From positions 1 to 23,780 of IMG/VR virus record IMGVR_UViG_3300027963_003159: a DNA stretch of 23,780 nt. One strand, given 5' to 3'. The notes below the pieces were generated by a model. It saw only the letters and a program-made list of their open reading frames with translations. It was not told the origin of the DNA and searched no databases. Positions 7,890-16,443 of the stretch are shown in pieces (within the stretch, counting starts at the first letter, position 1; every line of letters starts with the position of its first letter). The translations under genes were made by a program, and so were the position numbers. The DNA is from a virus.

Positions 7890-8387
7890 ATGGCGATTTC
7901 CTCTGTCGTGAAGAACTTCCGGGACGGCCTCCTGGTCGTCTCCGACGCCACCACGCCCACCCCGATCAGCCTCACTGTGCAGTATGAGGCGGGCGACTTC
8001 AGCCTGTCCGGCTCCAATGAGGGAAACACCGAGGTCACGACGTACCTGGACCGCGGCGAGCTCGGCACGCTCCGCAAGACGAACCGCCTCTTCCCGAGCG
8101 GGTCGTTCACCGCGCACTTCACGGACATTCGGTCGGCTGAAAAGACCCTGTGGGCGCTCGCCACGTGGTCGGGTCCATTCGCCGTCGGCGTGCAGTCCAT
8201 CGCCGGAAGCGACGTCAAGACCTACAAGACCCTCGTTTGGACGGTCGAGGGGACGAACTTCGGGGACGCGGCGGACCACGTCCTGACCCTCGGTGACGTG
8301 CGTATCGACTCGGTGGACGTGGCGGAGGGCGACCCCAACTCCTACACGATCAATTTCACGGTCTACGGTACGGTGGTCGCAACCTGA
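7890..8387 (+). CDS. major tail tube protein
   Basis: This 165-residue protein is most likely the tail tube subunit that stacks as hexameric rings around the tape measure. It is beta-rich throughout (ISLTVQYEAGDFSLSG, GSFTAHFTDIR, TYKTLVWTVEGTNFG, YTINFTVYGTVVAT), the usual pattern of tube proteins, in which a strand-rich barrel ends with a C-terminal strand. A very good AAGGAG site precedes ATG 7890. It lies between the terminator-like gene and the tail assembly chaperone pair, exactly where a tube protein is expected. A GC-rich hairpin follows it, which would help separate expression of this abundant protein from that of the genes downstream. Confidence 0.8.
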   Translation: MAISSVVKNFRDGLLVVSDATTPTPISLTVQYEAGDFSLSGSNEGNTEVTTYLDRGELGTLRKTNRLFPSGSFTAHFTDIRSAEKTLWALATWSGPFAVGVQSIAGSDVKTYKTLVWTVEGTNFGDAADHVLTLGDVRIDSVDVAEGDPNSYTINFTVYGTVVAT

Positions 8388-8411
8388 CGGGTTGCGCGGC
8401 GTGCAAGTAAG

Positions 8412-8439
8412 ACGCCCCTCGGCTATGGCTGGGGGGCGT
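8412..8439 (+). terminator. hairpin after the tail tube gene, possible leaky terminator
   Basis: ACGCCCCTCGG (8412-8422) pairs with CTGGGGGGCGT (8429-8439) over 11 bp, including two G-T pairs, around the 6-base loop CTATGG. It lies 24 bases after the tail tube stop and 19 bases before the next ATG. Only a short TTCT follows, so termination would be partial at best. It could also act as a 3' stability element for the tube mRNA. Confidence 0.5.
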
Positions 8440-8458
8440 TCTACTATCCGGAGGTTCC

Positions 8459-8809
8459 ATGTCCGTCGTCGTTCAGCTCGGTGCCCACTCTGTCTCGCTT
8501 CGTGCGCCGCCTTCCTCGATGGTCCGGCGCGAGGTCGCCGTCGCGATGTCCACCTCCCCTCTGCGCGGTCTGTGCGCCGCCCTGGGCGTGTGCTGGGGCG
8601 GCAAGCCGCTCAAGGCCAAGTACACCTACCAGCCCCTCCCCTACGGCGGCGAGGTTTTCGACGAGCTCATGGCGCTGGGCATCCCCGAGGGCGACATCTA
8701 CGAGGCGGGGCAGAAGGCCCTGGCGCTCTGCGTCGAGGTCCCCACCGAGGAAGCCGTCGCGCGTGCCGAGGGTTTTACCGCTCCGCAGACGGAGCCCTCG
8801 ACGCCGTAG
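8459..8809 (+). CDS. tail assembly chaperone, short form (lambda gpG-like)
   Basis: This 116-residue protein takes the place of lambda gpG, which keeps the tape measure soluble while the tube assembles. The call rests on position (after the tube protein, upstream of the tape measure), size and the presence of a -1 frameshift site close to its 3' end. Residues 40-100 look helical with small strands (FDELMALGIPEGDIYEAGQK). GGAGG at 8450-8454 is the ribosome binding site. Codons 105-106 (GGT TTT) form part of the slippery heptamer GGGTTTT. Ribosomes that do not slip continue for 10 more codons to the TAG at 8807-8809. Confidence 0.78.
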   Translation: MSVVVQLGAHSVSLRAPPSSMVRREVAVAMSTSPLRGLCAALGVCWGGKPLKAKYTYQPLPYGGEVFDELMALGIPEGDIYEAGQKALALCVEVPTEEAVARAEGFTAPQTEPSTP

Positions 8810-8997
8810 CGATGGAGATCGGGCTCACGTGGTGCGGCGACCCCGACGCCTTCTGGTCGTGGCCCCTCGAGACACAGGAGCGCGTCCTCGGGTGGTACCG
8901 TGCGCGCCAGCCGGCTCCGAAGAAGCGCAAGCGGGCATTCCAGCCGCGCGAGAATGATACGGTAGACCCAGCGGCGCGAGCCTTCTGGGGGTTGTAG
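8459..8997 (+). CDS. tail assembly chaperone, -1 frameshift product (lambda gpGT-like)
   Basis: The -1 frame is open across the whole short chaperone gene and continues to a TAG at 8995-8997. A -1 slip on GGGTTTT (8770-8776) would join residues 1-106 of the short form to 73 residues starting YRSADGALDAVAMEIGLTWC, giving about 179 residues. The added part contains DPDAFWSWPLETQERVLGWY, a Trp-rich helical pattern typical of the second chaperone segment, and then a basic stretch (KKRKR). A separate ATG at 8812 in this frame has no visible ribosome binding site, which favours frameshifting over independent translation. The extension is expected to bind the tape measure or tail tube, by analogy with lambda. 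Confidence 0.7.
8770..8795 (+). promoter_or_regulatory. -1 programmed ribosomal frameshift site
   Basis: The heptamer G GGT TTT (8770-8776) is in the correct phase (X XXY YYZ) relative to the chaperone start at 8459. Three bases later, GCTCCG (8780-8785) and CGGAGC (8790-8795) form a 6-bp hairpin with the 4-base loop CAGA that could stimulate slipping. The spacer is shorter than the 5-8 bases typical of known sites. The zero frame ends 31 bases after the heptamer at 8807-8809. Confidence 0.72.
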
Positions 8998-9578
8998 TGG
9001 GCATGACGGTGAAGGTTGGACGCGTGCGGGCCGAGATCGATCCGAAGCTGGAGGCCACCATCCGGCAGATGTTCGACCTGTCCTACCGAAAGATCGTGAC
9101 CTCGCTCGAGGAGATTGGCGAGGAGGTCTCGATGGATGCACGCCTCAATTGGTACAAGGGCGTGCTTCGTCGCACGGGCGAGACCGGGAAGGTTGGGTAC
9201 AGTATGATTCTTCTTCCCGATAAGCTTCAGGTTGTGGTCCATCCCGACGCGACGGACAGGACCTACTATGTGCGTCGTCCTGGCCCAAACTCGACGGTCA
9301 CTATCGGGACGGACGAGTTCACCTACGCGCGCATGATGTCCATCTACAGGAAGACGGGGCAACTGCCCTCAGAGTTCCGCGACATCGCGCGTTTCACGCC
9401 GAATGGGCGACCGACCGGGCTCTACAAGCGAGAGCCAAACCCGAAGGCAAGCGACGGCGGCAGTCAGTGGAAGACGTGGGTCCTCGATCCCGGCAAGCGG
9501 CTAGCCAAGCGGCTAAGGGACAGGGGAAGCGAGGAGCTGAACGAATACGTTGAGCGCAAGCTTCGGAGGGTCGGCTGA
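8997..9578 (+). CDS. putative HK97 gp10-like or minor tail protein
   Basis: This 193-residue basic protein lies between the chaperone pair and the tape measure gene. Residues about 25-90 have the feel of the HK97 gp10 family of tail-completion or neck proteins: a helix (YRKIVTSLEEIGEEVSMDAR), then a short RTGE turn and strands (KVGYSMILLPDKLQVVVHP). The match is by eye only. Residues 90-193 are less familiar and end in a basic helix. GTG 8997 overlaps the upstream TAG (TAGTG) and has GGGGG 5 bases upstream. An ATG two codons later at 9003 is the alternative. A gp10-like gene would normally lie before the tube gene, so this position is unusual and the family call is tentative. Confidence 0.5.
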   Translation: MGMTVKVGRVRAEIDPKLEATIRQMFDLSYRKIVTSLEEIGEEVSMDARLNWYKGVLRRTGETGKVGYSMILLPDKLQVVVHPDATDRTYYVRRPGPNSTVTIGTDEFTYARMMSIYRKTGQLPSEFRDIARFTPNGRPTGLYKREPNPKASDGGSQWKTWVLDPGKRLAKRLRDRGSEELNEYVERKLRRVG

Positions 9579-11527
9579 TGGCAAGTGAGATTGACCTCAA
9601 GGTATCCGCTGACATCGGCGACCTCCGGCGCCAGCTCGAGAGCATCCCCGGCATCACGGCAGAACAAGCGCGCCTCATGGTGGCAGAGCTGGACCGCGGC
9701 TACAAGCGTGCCGAGAAGGCCGCGGCGTCGGCTGCGAAGGCTACCCGCGCGTCGATGAAGCAAGCCGAGGAGGCCACGCGCAAGGCGAGCGAGGCGGGTA
9801 AGGAGCTGGGCGACCGCTTCGGACACGTCGGTAGCGGCGCAGGCAAGCTTGCCGGGGCCCTCGACATGCTGGCCCCCGGCCTCGGGTCGGTGGGGCAGGG
9901 CATCGCGGACATCGCGGACGTTGGCGAGGTCGCCGCGGGGAGTCTCGGCTCATTCGCAGCTCCCGCCGTGGGAGCCCTCGCCGCGGCGGCGCTACTCGCG
10001 GTCCCGGTCATCATGCATCTCAACGCCGAGATGGAGGCGGACGCCGAAGCCGCGCGCGTGATGGGAACGGCGCACGCCTATGCCCGGCAGGAGCTCGAAC
10101 TCCAGCGCACGGCCACGCTTGACCTTGCCGTGGCTACAGGAAGCATGACCGAGGCCGCTAGAACCGAAGCCGATATCCGGGCTCAGTCCGGTCAACGTCT
10201 CGGTGACTACCTCGAGACGCTTACGAAGACGACGCAGGAGACGCTCCTCGCAGAGAATAAGGTCCGCGCCATCGCGAACACGATGGGCGACCTCGCCACG
10301 GCGGGCCTGTCCGTCGTCGGTCCCCTCCTCCTGGTCGCGGAGGCGATGGGCGCTCAAGTCCCCACGGTTTCGGACCTGACCTCGAAGCTCACCGACTATA
10401 TGGGCCTGACGGGTAAGGTCGCGAAGGCCGAGCAGAACGCAGCTACCGCGCATACCGTAGCCACCGAGGCAGCCAAGAAGACGCGGGACGCGCAGATCCG
10501 CGCCTCGCAGGCGAAGGCTACGCATGTCGCCGCATCGGTGAAGCTCACGAAGGCGCTCAAGGAAGAGACGGTCCAGATGGACGCTCTTGAGGCGGCGCAA
10601 CGGACGATCGAGCAGGCGCGCACCGCGGAGCTCACGGAGTCGCAGAAGCTGACGGAGCAGCTCGGCAAGCTTTCGGCGCAGCGTGCGGAGCTCGCCGCGG
10701 CTGGCAAGCTCACGCCCGAGCTCGCGGCCCAGAGCGCGGAGGCCGAGGTCGCGCTCGCGAAGATGGTCGCGGATGCTCGCATCGAGGAGGACCTCCGCGC
10801 CATCGAGACTACGGAAGCCTACGAGCAGGCGCAGGCATCCGAGCGCGCGAAGCGCATAGAGGAGGATCTGGAGGCAAACCGCGAGTATTGGGCGCGGCGC
10901 CAGGAGATCGCGACGATGGCGACCGACGTGGTGGCCGCCTATTCGCAGTATGCTCTCGACCAGAGCGTGCAGGGCTACGAGGATGCCCTCGCCGCGCAGG
11001 ATGCCCTCGGGAAGAAGGCGACCGATGCGGAGAAGGCCCGCGCCGCCGAAGAGGTCGCGGAGAAGCGCAAACAGGCGATGATCGCCTTCCTTATCGACAA
11101 GGCGGCGAAGCTCGCCCAGGCGCTGACGGCGACTGCCCTCGCGACAATCAACGCCCTGTCGTTGCCCCCTGCGCCTAACTACGTGGCGGCAGGCCTCGCC
11201 GCGGCGGGCGGCGCGATTCAGGTAGCGACCATCGCCGCCGCGCGTCCGAGCTTCCACTCTGGCGGTATGGCCGACTTCAGCCCCGACGAGGCGTCTGCGG
11301 TCATCCGGCGCGGTGAGGCCGTGCTTTCCCCGCAGGGACGTCGTGCCCTGGGCGACGACACGATCCGCGCCGCCAACGCGGGTATGGGCAGCGGACAGAC
11401 CATCATGGTGCAACAGGTCTACCGGCACCGCGTCTTCGACTCGTTCGTGCAGGACAACCTCCGGACACGCGGTCCCCTGTCGCGGGCGTTAGGTGCGGGT
11501 GCACGCGCAGGCCAGCGGAGGAGCTAG
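9578..11527 (+). CDS. tail tape measure protein
   Basis: This 649-residue protein sets tail length and occupies the tube lumen before DNA ejection. It is Ala-, Glu- and Lys-rich with long coiled-coil stretches (about 30-80, 270-400 and 430-520). A hydrophobic segment spans about 120-147 (AAPAVGALAAAALLAVPVIM), as many tape measures have for membrane passage. A second hydrophobic patch lies near 505-550. The C-terminal block from about 558 (FHSGGMADF, RRGEAVLSPQGRRALG) matches a recurrent tape-measure ending with the pattern HxGG, then RRGEAVLxPQG. The start overlaps the previous stop (TGATG). At roughly 1.5 angstroms per residue the tail would be near 95-100 nm; that figure is an estimate from the family rule. 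Confidence 0.9.
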   Translation: MASEIDLKVSADIGDLRRQLESIPGITAEQARLMVAELDRGYKRAEKAAASAAKATRASMKQAEEATRKASEAGKELGDRFGHVGSGAGKLAGALDMLAPGLGSVGQGIADIADVGEVAAGSLGSFAAPAVGALAAAALLAVPVIMHLNAEMEADAEAARVMGTAHAYARQELELQRTATLDLAVATGSMTEAARTEADIRAQSGQRLGDYLETLTKTTQETLLAENKVRAIANTMGDLATAGLSVVGPLLLVAEAMGAQVPTVSDLTSKLTDYMGLTGKVAKAEQNAATAHTVATEAAKKTRDAQIRASQAKATHVAASVKLTKALKEETVQMDALEAAQRTIEQARTAELTESQKLTEQLGKLSAQRAELAAAGKLTPELAAQSAEAEVALAKMVADARIEEDLRAIETTEAYEQAQASERAKRIEEDLEANREYWARRQEIATMATDVVAAYSQYALDQSVQGYEDALAAQDALGKKATDAEKARAAEEVAEKRKQAMIAFLIDKAAKLAQALTATALATINALSLPPAPNYVAAGLAAAGGAIQVATIAAARPSFHSGGMADFSPDEASAVIRRGEAVLSPQGRRALGDDTIRAANAGMGSGQTIMVQQVYRHRVFDSFVQDNLRTRGPLSRALGAGARAGQRRS

Positions 11528-11530
11528 CAC

Positions 11531-14500
11531 ATGGGGACCGCATACACGCCCGACGCCCTACGGGGCATCCTCATTCCCGACCCGCGCATCTCGCCGTCGA
11601 AGACGGGGACAGGGTCGACCTACACGCAGGCCGAACCTCAACCGGGTGTGCCGCAGCCGTCCTCCGCTACGTCTCTCACTCTCGAGACGAGCGGCAAGCA
11701 GGGCGACACGACGATCCTCGTCCAGACCGTGCGCGCAGGCGGTGCCGTGACGACGGACGCCATCCGTGCGGGCGCGTTCGCCTGGCAGGAGACAGGCGGG
11801 CAGTGGCAAGGCTGGGACGGCCCCCTCGGGTACGCTGGGTTTGAGCCTGTGCACGCGTGGGGTAGTGGCGGCGCGACGCCGCTCTACACCTACCCGCACG
11901 CCATCTACACCCGCAACGGAACGCGCCTCGTGTCGGCTCAGAGCACGGTAGCCCTCGGGCTGGTACAGAGCTGCGTCGTGCATCGCCGGGACCAGCTGGG
12001 GGCCTCAACCATCACGACCGTCGTCTCCAGCTCGGCAACAGGCCAGCCTCTCCACTCCTGTCTGCTCGAGCTGCCTGACCGCTTGCTTCTTCTTGTCGCG
12101 TACGATGACCTTCCGAGCGTAGGGCTTCAGGTTCGCGTCTACGCGAGCGAGGACGACGGCGGCACGTGGGCGCTTCAGAGCAGCGCGGCCCTCCCCGCCT
12201 ACATCGACACGACGACGACTACCGTGCGCCGTCTTCGTGCCGCCTACCAGGGCGGGCAGGTTCTCATGATGCTTGCCGTGCGTGTCCCGACGGCGACCGT
12301 CCCCGACACGCTCTGGCAGTATGCCAGCGCCGACGAGGGCATGAGCTACGCGCTAGTCGAGGCCGTCTCCGGCACCGACGCGGCAAGCGTCCACACGGGC
12401 GGCGTGCACGACATCTACGCCATCCCCGACGTGGGCTTCGGCGTGGTCTACTGCGGTTCCTCGCGGACTACGTGGGGCGCCACGTCGACGACCCTCAGCA
12501 AGCGCCTTGGGAGCGCCTACAGTCGCTGGACGGACATTGACCCTGTGCAGGTAGGGCTACTCGCTCCCGCGACGACCCTGAGCGCGGGGAACCTGCTTAG
12601 CGACGATACGGAACTCTGCGCTGCCGTGGACGAGGACGGGCAGATCTACGCGCTGGCCCCGAACTCAAGCAACGCCCAGCGCGTGCGTCCTGCTCGCAGC
12701 TCTGACGGCGAGACGTGGTCTGTCCTCGGGCAGGCGGCGAACCTCGTTCATTCGCTCGACTTCGGTGGAGAGCGCGTCACGTCGATGGTCGCGGTCTGGT
12801 ACGCCGGCACCCTGCACGTCATCCATACGGTCGACGCCACGACGGTGTACGACGCCCAGCTGGGAGACACGGCGCTCTCCGGGTACACGTCGGCGACGCT
12901 GCCGATGCTCCCCGCGGTGCAGATGGGCTCTGACTACTCGGCAGGGTCCTACATGACGTGGGAGCCTTGGTGGGCTCCGGACGCCATCGGGTGGACCGTC
13001 ACGACCATCGGTGCCCCGACGACGACGCTGACGGGCGGCGCCATGCAGATCTCGGCGGGCGTCGCTGAGGTCCGCACCTACACGCATACACGCGCGACGG
13101 CGCTGACCGCCGCGCACACGGTGCAGGCCCTGTGGGAAGTGGACCCTGATTCGGGCACCGCTACCGAGACGCTCCTCACGGCGGCAAGCAACACGTCCAC
13201 GTACCGTCTCCGGGTACGCGTCACGACCACGCAGGTCCTCTGCTACGACGACGTGAGCGGCGTCCTCCGCATGACGTACAACCGCACGGGGTCGCAGTAC
13301 GTGCACGTGCGTGCGTGGCTCTCCAACCAGGGCGGCACGGGCAGCGCTACCGTGTGGGTCTGCGAGATCGACGGCATCCACGAAGTCGCCCGCGACTTCA
13401 TCCGCATCCTGTCGAACGACGCGATGACGGACGCAGGCTTCACCGCCGCGGCGCAGTCTGTGAAGATCGGGCAGACGGGTCAGGGCGTGTCGAACTGGCG
13501 CTACTGCGCGTGGCAAGGGAGCGCGCAGATGAGCTCTCCGCACGGGCTCTCCATCCCCTCGCAGGTAGGTGGGCGAGACTTCAGCTCGAGGTCCCTGACG
13601 CTTTCGGACGGCCTCCGCGTGCGTGCCGTCGGCGGGCCTGCCGCGCTCGATGACCTGTGGACCATTGCGCCGCGGTACGGTCACGGTATCGCCGCGCTGG
13701 ACTCCACCTCGCCGTCCGTGACGTACCGCTCTACCGGGACGGCTTCCGCGCAGATCTTCGTGTGGGAAACGGATACGACGGCAGCGAACGTCTCTCCGCT
13801 TATGGGCCCCGTCGGTGCCCTGTACCTGGGCGGGACCAACTTCCGGACGGCTACTCTCGAAGGCCGAAACGCCTTCGGTGTGTATGTCAGTATCGGTACG
13901 TGGGACGCGAGCGCAGGACAGGCCGGGCTGAAGTGGGTTCGTCGCGGAAACACCATTTACCCCGACACTACGTCCAGCGCGGGCACGTATTGGTACCCGC
14001 ACGGGATGCTGGACGGGGCGCGGTTCACGTTCGACACGGCGGCTGGGCCTGTGCGGGCCATTCAGTACCAGACGGAAGGAGCGTGGACAAACGCCGCCAC
14101 GAAGCACGCACGCGCTACCCTCTTCGGCGACGTGTCGGCAGTAGCCCTCAGCGGCACCGCGGGAGCGTTCCTCGCCACGGGCGGGCTCCTGGTCTGGAAC
14201 AACGACCCTAGCTACTCGGCGTACAGGCTGACCATCCCGGTGCAACAGGTCGCCGAGACGTACTACGAGCTCGGCGTCGTCGTCCTCGGGCACCTCGCCG
14301 TCTTCGGGCGGCGCTATTCGTGGGGACGGTCGCTCACCTCGGAGCCGAATGTGGAGCTCCGCACGGGCGCGAACGGACGGCGCACGTCGCAGGTAGCCGG
14401 GCCGACGCGCCGCGCAGTGGAGTTCGGCTGGACTGACGCCGCGGACCAGAGTGCCTTCGGGGTAGACCAGACGGCGAGCACGCCCGACTTCTTCTACGGG

Positions 14501-14791
14501 TCCTCGACTGGAACGCCCGAGGCCGCGGCGGCGAAGATGGACGGCCCCGCCCTCATGCGTGGGATTGTCGAGCACATCGAGGGGCCCGCGACGCCCGTCG
14601 TCTACGTGGCGCACCTCCCGCGCGTGGCCCTTGGGACCACGCAGATGGTTGTGCACCCCGACCTTCACCTCTATGGGCGCATCGTCTCGGACGTGTCCAT
14701 TGAGACGGTACAGGGGGCAGAGTGGCTGGGTGTCGGCACGACGGGTGAGATGGTCCGCACGTCCAACATCCGCCTTGAGGAGGAACTGTGA
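11531..14791 (+). CDS. large tail protein with Asp-box motifs
   Basis: This 1086-residue protein is the largest in the window and follows the tape measure, where distal tail or side-fibre proteins lie. Residues about 125-450 contain Asp-box-like turns: SEDDGGTW (206-213), SADEGMSY (266-273) and SSDGETW (390-396). These suggest a sialidase-type beta-propeller fold. Residues about 480-665 look like a lectin-type beta-sandwich (TYRLRVRVTTTQVLCYDD, YVHVRAWLSNQGGTGSATVW). The remaining 420 residues are beta-rich and unassigned. The catalytic residues of a true sialidase cannot be confirmed, so binding is as likely as cleavage. GGAGG precedes ATG 11531, and the stop overlaps the next GTG. Confidence 0.65.
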   Translation: MGTAYTPDALRGILIPDPRISPSKTGTGSTYTQAEPQPGVPQPSSATSLTLETSGKQGDTTILVQTVRAGGAVTTDAIRAGAFAWQETGGQWQGWDGPLGYAGFEPVHAWGSGGATPLYTYPHAIYTRNGTRLVSAQSTVALGLVQSCVVHRRDQLGASTITTVVSSSATGQPLHSCLLELPDRLLLLVAYDDLPSVGLQVRVYASEDDGGTWALQSSAALPAYIDTTTTTVRRLRAAYQGGQVLMMLAVRVPTATVPDTLWQYASADEGMSYALVEAVSGTDAASVHTGGVHDIYAIPDVGFGVVYCGSSRTTWGATSTTLSKRLGSAYSRWTDIDPVQVGLLAPATTLSAGNLLSDDTELCAAVDEDGQIYALAPNSSNAQRVRPARSSDGETWSVLGQAANLVHSLDFGGERVTSMVAVWYAGTLHVIHTVDATTVYDAQLGDTALSGYTSATLPMLPAVQMGSDYSAGSYMTWEPWWAPDAIGWTVTTIGAPTTTLTGGAMQISAGVAEVRTYTHTRATALTAAHTVQALWEVDPDSGTATETLLTAASNTSTYRLRVRVTTTQVLCYDDVSGVLRMTYNRTGSQYVHVRAWLSNQGGTGSATVWVCEIDGIHEVARDFIRILSNDAMTDAGFTAAAQSVKIGQTGQGVSNWRYCAWQGSAQMSSPHGLSIPSQVGGRDFSSRSLTLSDGLRVRAVGGPAALDDLWTIAPRYGHGIAALDSTSPSVTYRSTGTASAQIFVWETDTTAANVSPLMGPVGALYLGGTNFRTATLEGRNAFGVYVSIGTWDASAGQAGLKWVRRGNTIYPDTTSSAGTYWYPHGMLDGARFTFDTAAGPVRAIQYQTEGAWTNAATKHARATLFGDVSAVALSGTAGAFLATGGLLVWNNDPSYSAYRLTIPVQQVAETYYELGVVVLGHLAVFGRRYSWGRSLTSEPNVELRTGANGRRTSQVAGPTRRAVEFGWTDAADQSAFGVDQTASTPDFFYGSSTGTPEAAAAKMDGPALMRGIVEHIEGPATPVVYVAHLPRVALGTTQMVVHPDLHLYGRIVSDVSIETVQGAEWLGVGTTGEMVRTSNIRLEEEL

Positions 14792-16440
14792 CCGACCGCT
14801 GGACGCCCGCCCAACTATCTGAGACTATCCGCTGGGTCCTAAAACTCGAATACGCCGGCGGCACCTGGTACATGACCGACGAGGCCATGACCATCGACGA
14901 CGGCACAGGCGGGACCATTGTCCTGACGGACGGCCTCCTCGAGACGGGCGACACGGTGGAGAGCATCGACCTGTGGGCGACCGAGGCCCCCCGGCGGTCC
15001 TGCTCCGTCGCGTTCGACCTCGGCATCGACGTGGCCGCGCTTATCGAGGAGGGGCACGACCTCGCCGGCTGCGTGGCCGAGCTGGCCCAGCTCGCCGATG
15101 GGGACCCGTGGACCGCCCGCCGTCCCTTCGTGCGCGGGCGTCTAGTCGAGCCTCAGTATGGGGCCCAGGGCGAGGGCGTGCAGGCGAGCATCGAGCAGGA
15201 TGTGCTCACGGATGACACGCAACTCCGCACGGTTGAGGTATCGCCCAACGTCTTCGGCGCGGCGGCGGCGGCGGCTCTCGGCTACATCTACGTCCCTGAG
15301 GCGAACGATAGCCCAGACGCCAACATGGTCATCCCGCTCATCCTCGGGACGCCCGGCGCAGGCACTACCCCGGGTAGCAAGGCAGTACGCGTTCGCGGGA
15401 TCGTGGACCCAGTCGCACCATTCCACGGGTTCTCGGCGTGGCTCATTGCAGGCCACGCCGTCGAAGCCACGTCGGTAACGCTTAGGGGGCAGGACACGTC
15501 CTCGGCGTCGTTTCCGGTGCAGTACATCACCCTGCCGACGGGTGAGGTGGTAGCGTACGTCCTCGATGACATCGACGCCGCGGCTCCCGTGTGGACGAAC
15601 ACCACGGAGACTGCCGTGGTCTTGTGGGATGCAGGCGGCGGGCTCATTGACCAGAACTACGGTGCTCTCCGCTACGCTGGAGACTACGTCGCGTGGCTTC
15701 TCGCGCTGACGGAGCAAGAAGTCGACCACGGACGCGTCAACGCTGCAAGGCTTGCCCTTAGTGCCTACCAGGTGGGCACCTACATCGATGAGACGGTGTC
15801 CGTCTCCGAGTACATCCGTGAGGCGATCCTCGACATCGTCCCGGTGTCCATGATGGTCGGGCCGCGCGGCGTCTACCCGTATGTGTGGCGCTGGGACGCG
15901 ACCAGCGAGGATGCCGTCGCGGCGTGGGACCTCACGACGGACCTCGACATCGCGCGGGAGAGCGTGGTCACCTACGAGGACGCCGACCGTGTCGCCAACA
16001 CGGTGCAGCTCCTCTATGGGTGGGCACCTCGCGTCGACACCTACACGCGCGAGATGTGGGCGGTAGGCGACCCCGCCTCACGTCCTCGAGGACTTCGATT
16101 CGGGGGCGCGTCTTCGTTGGCCCTGAGCTACTGGAGCGACCCCATCCTCGCGCGGTCGACCGTGAGGTACGGCGTGAGACGTGACGCGCTAGAGACGGCC
16201 ATCGTCCACGATGACCTGACGGCATCCCGCGTCCTCGCGTGGCGCTCCCGCCGGTGGGCTCTGCCGTCGCGCGTGGTCGAATACTCTGCGCCGCAGACCT
16301 ACGGATGGGTGGAGCCCGGCGACTACGTGACCGTCACCGACCCGGACCTCGCGTGGACCGAGCGTCTGTGTCTAGTGCAGTCGAGGGCGTGGGCCTCGGA
16401 CGGGTCGGTGCGATACACTCTGCGCGTACAGGAGGGCTAG
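14788..16440 (+). CDS. putative baseplate hub or tail-tip protein
   Basis: This 550-residue protein lies two genes after the tape measure. Its N-terminal 100 residues carry short strands and an acidic character (TIRWVLKLEYAGGTWYMTDE). A middle region is Asp-rich, and the last 50 residues (GDYVTVTDPDLAWTERLCLV, then a terminal strand ending YTLRVQEG) resemble the closing beta domain of hub-type tail proteins, in which GDxVxVxD is a recurrent turn. This fits a hub that closes the tube tip and carries the fibres. A GTG at 14788 overlaps the TGA of the previous gene, and AGGAGG lies just upstream. The assignment is from position and general pattern, not from a decisive motif. Confidence 0.6.
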   Translation: MTDRWTPAQLSETIRWVLKLEYAGGTWYMTDEAMTIDDGTGGTIVLTDGLLETGDTVESIDLWATEAPRRSCSVAFDLGIDVAALIEEGHDLAGCVAELAQLADGDPWTARRPFVRGRLVEPQYGAQGEGVQASIEQDVLTDDTQLRTVEVSPNVFGAAAAAALGYIYVPEANDSPDANMVIPLILGTPGAGTTPGSKAVRVRGIVDPVAPFHGFSAWLIAGHAVEATSVTLRGQDTSSASFPVQYITLPTGEVVAYVLDDIDAAAPVWTNTTETAVVLWDAGGGLIDQNYGALRYAGDYVAWLLALTEQEVDHGRVNAARLALSAYQVGTYIDETVSVSEYIREAILDIVPVSMMVGPRGVYPYVWRWDATSEDAVAAWDLTTDLDIARESVVTYEDADRVANTVQLLYGWAPRVDTYTREMWAVGDPASRPRGLRFGGASSLALSYWSDPILARSTVRYGVRRDALETAIVHDDLTASRVLAWRSRRWALPSRVVEYSAPQTYGWVEPGDYVTVTDPDLAWTERLCLVQSRAWASDGSVRYTLRVQEG

Positions 16441-16443
16441 GAC

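Noticed and set aside
8812-8997. An independent 61-residue gene starting at ATG 8812.
   Set aside because: No ribosome binding site is seen before 8812, while an in-phase slippery heptamer lies upstream and the frame is open through it. A frameshift extension explains it better.
9992-11428. A 478-codon open frame on the minus strand opposite the tape measure gene.
   Set aside because: It is Arg/Leu-rich with no recognisable domain and lies wholly opposite a clear tape measure gene; high GC produces such shadow frames.
12665-14668. A 667-codon open frame on the minus strand opposite the large tail protein gene.
   Set aside because: Its composition (Arg, His, Pro and Val in excess) is that of an antisense shadow in high-GC DNA, and its start and stop do not fit neighbouring genes.
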